Shown here in pieces: positions 1 to 9,500 of a stretch of DNA of 45,711 bases. The stretch is from Nocardia concava NBRC 100430 (GTDB taxonomy: Bacteria > Actinomycetota > Actinomycetes > Mycobacteriales > Mycobacteriaceae), in NCBI RefSeq assembly GCF_000308815.1, contig NZ_BAFX01000196.1, forward strand, positions 1-45,711. Direction: 5' to 3'. The translations under genes were made by a program, and so were the position numbers. Numbering within the stretch: the stretch's first letter is position 1; each line of letters starts with the position of its first letter. The notes beneath the pieces are model-generated. The model did not search any database. It had not been told where the DNA came from and saw only the letters and a list, made by a program, of their open reading frames with translations.

Positions 1-560
1 AAATCCAGCAGCAGGTGACTCCCGAGGAACCCGGTGGCCCCGGTCAAGAGAACGCACCGCGGCGCGACCCGCTCCGGCGGCCCCACCAGCGGAAGCCGAT
101 CGGCACCGGCGAGGTCGGCGAACAGTTGGGCGAGATCATCGGACTCCGCCAGGGCTTCGGGGTGGTCAGCGAGCCAGATGTGCGCCAGCCTGCGTGGCCG
201 CGCGTCGAAGAACACCGTATCGAGATCGGGATCGATGCCCAGCTCACGACTCAGCGCCGCAAGCAATTCCACCGCTGCTACGGAGGTGCCGCCCGCGTCG
301 AAGAAGTCGGTGTCGACATCCATCGGTGTCAGGGCGAACCGATTCGCGACCGCGGTGATCGCCGCGGTCAACGTATCGACGTCCCACTGCCGTGTGTCCG
401 TACCCGGTGCGGGGGTAGCCCCGGCAGCGGGCGCGGACCCGGTGCGTGCGAGCAGCGCGGTGATATCCATTGCGGCGCTGCCACGTTCGAGGCTCTCGCC
501 GCGCGCACGGCGGTCCAGGCCCGAGTTCCGTACGGAGATGCGCTCGTCCGAATCTGTCAC
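1..560 (-). CDS. Carrier protein-thioester reductase, partial (C-terminus beyond left edge)
   Basis: The reading frame is open from a GTG at 560 to the window edge (186 codons). An RBS (GGGAGGA, 564-570) precedes the start. About 60 variable residues are followed by a carrier domain with the phosphopantetheine motif FFDAGGTS (Ser93). The motif TGATGFLG (about 173-180) then opens an NAD(P)-binding fold, as in thioester reductase (R) domains of NRPS/PKS systems. The GTG overlaps the TGA of the upstream megasynthase (GTGA, 557-560), so the two are translationally coupled. The PCP-like carrier is the natural acceptor for the unit loaded by the FkbH domain that ends the upstream protein, and the reductase would release the chain as an aldehyde or alcohol. 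The reductase catalytic Tyr/Lys lie outside the window, so a non-reducing (Dieckmann-type) R* domain cannot be excluded. Confidence 0.88.
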   Translation of the reverse strand, partial: MTDSDERISVRNSGLDRRARGESLERGSAAMDITALLARTGSAPAAGATPAPGTDTRQWDVDTLTAAITAVANRFALTPMDVDTDFFDAGGTSVAAVELLAALSRELGIDPDLDTVFFDARPRRLAHIWLADHPEALAESDDLAQLFADLAGADRLPLVGPPERVAPRCVLLTGATGFLGSHLLLD

Positions 561-3500
561 CGTTCCTCCCCGACCTGCTCGGCCCGCGATTCCCAGGATC
601 GGAACTCCCGCAACCGGTCCGGGGACACCGACACATCCAGCCGTTGCCCCTCGGTGGTTCCGCCCGGCAGGCGTGCGGCCAGTCGCCGGGCGGGTTCGTT
701 ACGGGGAGTGTGCTCGACCGCCATACGCACCGTTGTGCAGCCGAGGGTGTCGGCGCGCTCGGCTACCCGCTCGAGCAGGCGTTCCTCGACGCCACGGCCG
801 AGGGCTCGGCAGCTGAGTTGCCAGCCATCGACCCACAGGTCGTCCTCGTCCTTGCGCAGGGCCAGAATCGAGATCAGTCCGTAGTCGCCGAACCGGTCGC
901 GTGCGGTCGCGGTCCACACCTCGCCTTCCGAGCGCCACCGGTCGAGATCCTCGACGGTCACGGTGCCGAGCGTGAACTGGTTGGTTCGGCGGACGAGTTG
1001 ACGGGCGCGCTCGAGGGAGGCGTCGGTCAGCGGCTCGATATCGACCTCCAGTTCCAATCGCTCCAGGAACTCCGCGAATTCCGTTGCGGCACGGATGGTG
1101 TCACGTTCGTTCTCCTGACGATAGAAGTCGGCGCGCAGCCGATCCTCCGCGGTCGTGGCGATCGGCGTCATCGGCCACAGTCGCGTCAGGAACGACTCCA
1201 GTTCCTCGGCGGGCGGGCACGTCACCGACAGCACCTCGGGCAGCTGCGCGCGCATGCGCGCCACCTCGACCGGGTTGTCGTCGAGGAAGCAGAAGCTGTC
1301 GAGTCCCAGCCGCAGCGTCCGCGCGATCTCCTCCAGCCGCTCGGGCTTACCGCCCCAGCCCGCGGAGACGGCCGCGAAATCATCACGGCGCAAGGGGCTT
1401 TCGGGGCGTTCCAGGATGGCCTCGACAATATCGGCGTCATTGTTGGTCACCAGCACCAGCAGTGTCCCCGCCGCGCGCCACTGGGCCAGCCGCCGCGCCA
1501 GCGCCAGCCGCGGCGCATCGAAAACCACTGTGTCGGGGCCGCTCTCGCCCGCCGTACCGCTCCACAGGGTGTCGTCCCCATCCACGGCGATCACCTTCGG
1601 CGCGGGTTCGCGCACGGCATCGACGGTCGCGACGAGGGTGAGCGCCACGGCCGCCTGGAACTCGGGCGAGAAGGGCACGTGCGCCAGCACTTCGGTGCGT
1701 TCGTCGAACGGGTTGTCCACCGGATGGTTCCGCGTCCACTCCCCCGGCTCCAGCACCGCCACGCCCGCGACGTCCCGCAGCCGTTCGGCGACCAGCCGCT
1801 CCCAGGCGAGCAATCGTTCCTCGGTCCGCATCGACGGGAGTATGCCGACGACAACCGGCTTGCGCGTGCGTTCGGCCAATTCGCGCACGGCGGCCGGGTA
1901 CTCGGCGGCGAGTTCGGTGAGCAGATCGTCGGAGATCGTGCCGAACCGTTCGAGATCGGTCGCCCGCAGCAATACGATGCCGAGCGCGGTCGAAGGCTGC
2001 GCGAAGACGCCCGCGGGGTCACGCAGACCCGCCAGCACCTGGTGATAGGGCGCCTCCGTGACACTGATCGCGGCACCGGAGGCATCCGGAGCCTGCGCGG
2101 ACGCCGCCGCCACCAGCTCGGGCAGCCTGCCCAGCGCGAAGGTCGCCCCGAGCGCCACACGAGTACCGGAAACCGCCAGCCGCGCCGCAGATTCAGGCCG
2201 GGCAGGCGCACCCGGATCGGTGATCGCCGCCTCGACCATCGCCAGATATTGCGCACCGAACTCGGCGCAAGCGTCCGCGTCGATGATGTCGCTGTTGTAG
2301 GTGAACCACACCTGCCCGGTATCCGGCAGCACCGCCACCATCAGGTCGAGATCGGAGTAGCCGGTGCTGACCGGCACCAACTCGGTCGCGGCGACCGCGG
2401 AGTTGGCACGCAGATAGTTGAAGTACACCTCCACGAGCGGTGCGTTGTCGCGATGCAGGCCCTCCGCGGCCAATGCGGTGAGCACCTCCGCGAAGCCCGC
2501 GCCGGGCACGAGCAGGGTCCGCAACCGCTCACCGGTACGCCGCAGCACGTCGACGACCGGTTCATCGGCCGCCACCGCCGCCGGGAACGGCACGGGCACA
2601 CCGAAGTACCCGACGGCATCGGTGGCGTCGGCATGCATGCGGGTGTCCACCGGCACCGCCAGCGCGAACCGATCGACCTGCTGCCGCCGGGCCAGCAGCA
2701 CGGTCAGCGCGCCGAGGAAGATCGCCGCGGGCGTGAGCCCGAGCTCGCGTGCGCGGTCCGCGACCCGGTCGTGCAGCCCGCCGGGCAGTTCGAGCGCGAT
2801 CGCGCCCGCACCGTAACTGCGCTGCGCCGGGCGCGGATTCGCGAGCGTCAGCTCGAGCCGGCGCGCACCGGCGAAGGCTTCGCGCCACTGGCCGGTCGCG
2901 GCATCGCCGCGGTCGCGCCCGCTGGGCTGGGCGGCGAGCAGCTGATGCATATCGCGGTTGGTCACCGAGTCACCGAGCGGCGCACCGGTCAACTCCGCGG
3001 CGAGCTCACCGGCCACCAGCAGCATCGACTGCACGTCGCTCATGCTGTGATGCGCGCCGAAAAGCAGTACCGGATCGGCGGATTCGGCGTCGAGCAGTTC
3101 GAAGCGCCAGAGCGGCCCGGTCTCCAGGTCGAACGGCCGGGCCATCAGTTCCCGGAAGCATTCCCGCACGACGACGTCATCGAGACGATCGAGTTGCCGC
3201 CAGGACGCGAGTTCGCGCGGTTCCCTGTGGATTTCGAGCTGTCGCCCGTGCTCGCCGGGGCGAATGGTGGTGCGCAGCGCGGCATGTCGGCGGGCCAGTC
3301 TCGTCAACGCCTCCGACAGCTGAGAATGGGTGATGCGCGCGGGCAGTCGCACGGCGACGCCGCCGGTCTGCGCGGCGCTGGGAATGCCGAGCTGCTCGGT
3401 GCGCAGCAGTCGCATCATGTCCCGCGTCACCGGCAGCACCTCGACCTCGGGCACCGAGGTGGATTCTTCCTCGCCAGCGCGAGAATCACCCTGCTGCAAT

Positions 3501-6500
3501 ACTTCTGCGACGAGATGGTTGGCGAGATCGGTGAGGTTCTGCTCGGCCAGGATGACGCCGAGGGAGACCGAGATCCCGGTGTGCTCGCGCACCTTGTTGC
3601 GCAGCTCGATCGCCATCAGGGAGTCCAGGCCCAGACTCTGGAAGGTCTCCTGCGCCGACACCGTCTCGGATCCGGAATGGCCGAGCACCTGCCCGGTCCA
3701 CTCGGCGATCGCGGACACCGCGAGCGCGGTGGCCTCCGGGCGCGGCAGTGACCGAAGTTGTTCGGCGAAGCGCGAATCCGCGGCCACATCCGCGCTCGAG
3801 TGGTCGGCGACGGCTCGGCGCGCCGCCCTGCGGACCAGCCCGCGCAGCAGCGGCGGGACGGAGGGAGAGCGCCGCAGCACCTCGGTGTCGAGCAGCAGCG
3901 GCACCAGCAGTGGATCGCCGACCCGCAGCGCGGCATCGAAGCACGCCATGCCCTGCGGCACCGAGAACACACGCACACCCGCGCGCTCGATCCGCCGAAT
4001 GTCGGCCTGCGCGTAATGGTCGTGCATATCGACCTCCCACGCACCCCACGCCAGCGACTGCGCGGGCAGCCCGAGCGCCCGGCGGCGCAGCGCCAGCACA
4101 TCGAGGTACGCATTGGCGGCCGCGTAGTTCGCCTGCCCGGGGGTGCCGAAAAGCCCGCCCGCCGCGGAGAACAGCACGAACATCGACAGATCCCGATCCA
4201 CCGTCAGCTCGTGCAGGTGTTGTGCCGCATCGACTTTCGGGCGCAGCACCCGGTCGAGACGCTCGGGTGTCAGTGAGGCGAGCACACCGTCATCGAGTAC
4301 GCACGCCGCGTGGACCACACCGGCCAACGGCAGCCCGTCGAGCAACTCCGCCAGCGCCGGGCGATCGGTGAGGTCGCAAGCGGCGAATCGCACTCGCGCC
4401 CCGCGGGTTTCCAGATCGTCCCGCAGCTCACGCCCGCCCGGGCCGTCAATGCCACGGCGGCTCACCAGCACGAGATCTCGAACGCCGTACGCGTCCACCA
4501 GATGACGTGCCAGGGCCGATCCGAGCCGACCCGGCGCTCCGGTGACGAGTACGGCCCCGTCTGTGGGCACCACCCGGCCCTCCACCGCACGCCCCGCCGA
4601 CTCCGGCAGTCGGGCCAACCGCGGCCGGAACACCGCGCCCTCTCGCACCGCGAGTTGAGCCTCGCCGGTAGCGAGGAGTGCGGCGAGATCCGGCTCCCCA
4701 TCGGCCGTGTCGATCAGGACGATGCGGCCGGGCTGTTCCGACTGGGCCGAGCGCACCAGCCCCCAGGCGACCGCGCCCGCCGGATCCGGCACCGCATCAT
4801 CGGTGACGGCCACGGCGCCGCGGGTCCGGACGACCACGGTCGTCCGTTCGAATCGGCTGTCGCCGAGGATCGTTTGCAGCGAGGCCAGGACGTATTGTGC
4901 GGTCTTGTGCACCTGCTCGGGTGATTCACCCTCGGGCACGGACAGCACGATCGCGTCGGCGTCCCCGGCCGCGGCGGAGTTCCACTCGCAGACCGTGAGT
5001 GCCCGCTCCGGCGTCGGCGGTGCGAGCTCCGTCCACTCCATACGGAACAGGCGGCGCTGCGCGGAGGCGACCGACGCGGCATCCCACTGTGCGGCGGGGA
5101 CCGGGCGCAGCAGCACCGAGCCCGAAACCACGGGGCGTCCGCTGCGGTCGGTGGCGGACATGGTGATGGCGTTCGCGCCGGATCGGGTCAGCCGTACGCG
5201 CAAAGCCGTTGCGCCCGAGGCCCACAGCGCGACATCGGTCCACACGAACGGCAGCAGGGGATGCGCGCCGTCCTCGGCGAACAGGACGGTGGCGTGCAGG
5301 GCGGCGTCGAGCAGGGCCGGATGGATGCCGAACCGCGCGGCGTCGGCATGCGCGGCTTCGACGAGTTCGACCTCGGCGAAGATCTCGTCGTCCCGCCGCC
5401 AAGCCGACCGCAGCGCGCGGAACTGCGGGCCGTACTCGTGACCGCGCGCGAACAGCTCGCCGTAAAGGGCCTCGACATCGACCCGCTCCGCGGCCGCAGG
5501 AGGCCAAACCGATGAATTCACCTGCGGTGGAGCAATTTCGGATTCGTCGACCAGGCTGCCATCGGCATGCAGCGTCCACCCGGCGTCGGGGTCGTTCTCG
5601 TCCCGGGCGTAGATGCGCACGGTCCGGTGCTCTTCGCTGCCGCCGACGACGGTCTGAATCCGCACCGCGCCACGCTCGGGAACCAGCAGCGGGGCGCGCA
5701 GCACCAGTTCACGCACGACCGGGCTGTCCACCTCGTCACCGGCCCGGATCGCCATCTCGACCAGGGCCGCGCCGGGCAGCAGCACCGCGTTCGGTCCCGC
5801 GTGATCGGCGACCCAGGGCTGCAGCCGACGCGAGAGCCGCCCGGTCAGGATGACGCCGTTCGAATCCGGTTGCGGCACAACGGCACCCAGTACCGGGTGA
5901 GAAACCTCTTCGAGCCCGAGCGCCGCGGTATCGCGGTTACTGCGCTCGGTCCAGAATCGCCGCTCGTCGAAGGCGTACGTGGGCAGATCGACCCGGCCGT
6001 ATTCGGGAACCGAACCGGTCCAGTCGAGGTCGTGGCCCGCGACGTAGAGGGCGGCCTGCGCCCTGGCCAGGCTGGTCGGCCCATCCTGGTCACGCACCAG
6101 GGAACCCACCGCCACCACCTCGCGGTCGAGACCCTCCGACACCGACTGCACCGCCGCCGTCAGCGCGGGATCCACGCCCAGTTCGACGAAATACCGGAAG
6201 CCGTCGGCGATCATGCGCTCGATGGTGGGCATGAACAGCACGGTTTGACGCGCGTTCCGATACCAGTACTCGGGTTCGATCGGCTCGCCCGGCACGAGCT
6301 CACCCGTGACCGTCGAATACCACTGTGTGGCAGGCGCATTCGCGGGGATGTCGCCCAGTTCGGCCAAAAGCGGTTCGCGGATGGCCTCGATCAGCCGACT
6401 GTGCCCGCCGAAGCCGGTGCCCGAGGCGCGCAGCCTGGTGTGGATGCCCTCCCGGCCGAGCTCGGCCAGCAGCTCCTCCACCGCGGCTTGTTCACCGCTC

Positions 6501-9500
6501 ACCATCGTCGACCGTCGGACGTTGACGGCCGAGACCGTGACCCGGCCGCCGAACTCAGCCAGCCGAGCCCGGGTCTCCGCCTCGGGCAGGCCGACCAGCG
6601 CCATCGCACTCGGTTCGGGAACAGCGTGCATGAGGCGGCTGCGCGCGACGACAATCCGTGCGGCGTCACCCAATTCGAGCACCCCGGCACAGTAGGCGGC
6701 GGCGACCTCGCCCTGCGAGTGGCCGACCACCGCGTCCGGGGTCACGCCAGCCGCGCGCCACACCGCCGCGAGCCCCGCCATGGCCGCGAACAACAGCGGC
6801 TGCACGATGGGTGATTCCCACAGTTCGTCGACGGTCAGTTCGTTCAGCCTGTCCACCAGGGACCAGCCGAGCAGTGCGCCGAATGCCTTGTCGCACTGCT
6901 CGAATTCGGCGCGGAACTCCTCGGAGCTGGTGAGCATGTCGCGCGCCATCCCGGCCCATTGCGCACCCTGTCCGGGGAAGACGAACGCCGTCTTCGCATT
7001 GGTGAGCACCGCGCCCGCGCCGACGATGACGTTCGTCGACGGCTCGCTGTCCACCAGCGCACGGAGCCCGCCGAGCATCTCGTCCCGATCGGACGCCACC
7101 ACGACGGCACGGCGCTCGAACTTCGTGCGCTGCACTACCAGCGCGCGTGCCACCGGTCCCGGCGTCAGTCCCGGCTCGGCGGCCACCAGATCGAGCAGCC
7201 GCTCGGCCTGACCCCGCAACGAGGCCTGACTTCGCGCCGAAATCGGCAGCAGTACAACCCCACTCCGGTCACCGCCCGAGGTCTCGGGCGCTGCCACGGG
7301 TTCGGGCGGTGCTTCCTCGAGGATCAGGTGCGCGTTGGTACCGCTGAGCCCGAAGGCGCTCACCCCGGCCCGGCGCGGCCGATCTCCACGCCGCCACGGC
7401 AGCGTCTCGGCCGCGACGGCCACCCCGCTGCGCACCCAATCGACATGCGCCGAAGGCACACTCGCGTTCAGGGTGGCGGGGATGCGCTCGTGCTGCAGTG
7501 CGAGAACTAGTTTGATGACACTGCCCACACCCGCCGCAGCCTGCGTATGTCCCACATTGGATTTCAGCGATCCGATGCCGAGCGGACGGGCCGGATCACG
7601 ACCGGGCCCGAACACCCGCGCCAGCGCCCGCGCCTCGATCGGATCCCCGAGCGCGGTACCGGTGCCATGCGCCTCGACATAGTCGATATCGTGCGGCGCC
7701 AGACCCGAGACCCGCAGCGCCGAACGCAACACCTGTTCCTGCGCAGCGCCATTCGGCGCGCTGAGCCCCTGGCTGCGGCCGTCCTGATTGACGGCGGAAC
7801 CGCGAATGACCGCGAGTACCCGATCCCCGTCCCGGCGCGCGTCGCCGAGCCGTTTCAGCAGCACCAGCCCGGCACCCTCGGCCCATACCGTGCCGTCCGC
7901 ATCGGCGGAGAACGGCGCACACCTGCCGGACGGTGACAGCACACCCAGCTTGCACAACTCGATGTGCGCGATCGGCGACATCAGCAACGTGGCGCCACCG
8001 GCCAGGGCGAGATCGCATTCGCCCGCCCGCAGGGCCTGCATCGCCGAATGCATCGCGACGATCGACGAGGAGCAGGCGGTGTCCATGGTGACCGCAGGAC
8101 CGTGCAACCCCAGCGTGTAGGAGATCCGGCCGGAGGCGACACTCGGCGAAATGCCAGTTCCGACTTGACCATTGAGTTGTTCGGGCGCGGGATCGGCCAG
8201 ATAGCCGGTGCTGTACACGCCGAGGTATACGCCGGTCGAACTGCCGTGCAGGGTGCGCGGATCGCGGCCGGATCGCTCGATCGCCTCCCATGCCAGCTGC
8301 AACATGATCCGCTGCTGCGGATCCATGACCGCGGCCTCGCGCGGACCGATGCCGAAGAAGGCGGCGTCGAAGCGGTCGATGCCATCGACATAGCCGCCGC
8401 GGAAGGTGTACGCCTTGCCGGTCGCGGTGGTGTCGGGGTCGTACAGGCCCTCGATATCCCAGCGGCCCGCGGGCAACTCGCCCAGTGCGTCACCATTGCC
8501 GTCGAGCAGCCGCCACAGCGCCTCGGGTGAATCCGCGCCGCCGGGGAATCGGCAGGCCATCGACAGAATCGCGATCGCGTCATCGTCCGCGTCGTCCTCG
8601 CGGGCATCCGCACCCTCGTCTGTCCCGGCAGCCGCGGCCTCGATCCCCGGCTCGATCGGTGCGGCGGGCGCGAGCGCCGCGGCCACGCCGTCGATCGTGG
8701 GATGGTCGAAGAACATATTGGTGTCGACGAAGCTCCCGACGAAGTCCGACAGCTCGATCACGAGCTCCACCAGATCGTGTGAGCCCAAACCGAATTCGAC
8801 CAGCGGCCGATGCACATCGATGCGCTCGGGATCCAGCGCCGCCTGCTTGGCGACCTCCAGCACCAGCCAGGATCGGATCGCCTCCGCGGACGGCCCCGCC
8901 TCGGCGGCCTCGACCTCCACGCTCGGCGCTTCCGGTTCGTAGTCGTACAGCTCGTCCTCGGGCGAGCGCAGCGGACCGGCTGTCAGCGTGAGCAATTCAC
9001 CGGACAGATAGGCCGCCCGGCACGCCGACCGCTGGATCTTCCCGCTACTGGTCTTGAAGATCGTCCCCGGCTGGATCAACAGCACCGTCTCGAGCGTGAG
9101 CCCGAACTCCGCCGAAACCGCCCCGCGCACAGCGTCTTCGATCGCGGCCAGTTCGCCGGGATCCTCGGTCCGGACCTCGGCCACCACGACCGGCCGCTCC
9201 CCCGCCGCGAGCTCGACGGAGAACGCCGCGACGCAACCCGGCCGAATCCCTTGGTGCACGGTCTCGACAGACGCTTCGATGTCCTGTGGATAGTGATTGC
9301 GCCCGTCGACGATCAGCAGATCCTTGCTCCTGCCCGTGACGAACAGCTCTCCACCGGAACGAATTCCGAGATCACCCGTACGGAGGTAGCGCCGATCGTC
9401 ACCGGGCAGCGTCGCCCCGAACACCTCCTCGGTGGCATGCGCATCGCGAAAGTACCCGGCGGACACACTCTTTCCGCTGACCCAGATCTCCCCTTCGACC

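Noticed and set aside
470..3751. 1093-residue plus-strand ORF
   Set aside because: It is antisense to the megasynthase C/FkbH region, His/Arg/Gln/Gly-rich with no recognisable domain. It is a high-GC shadow frame.
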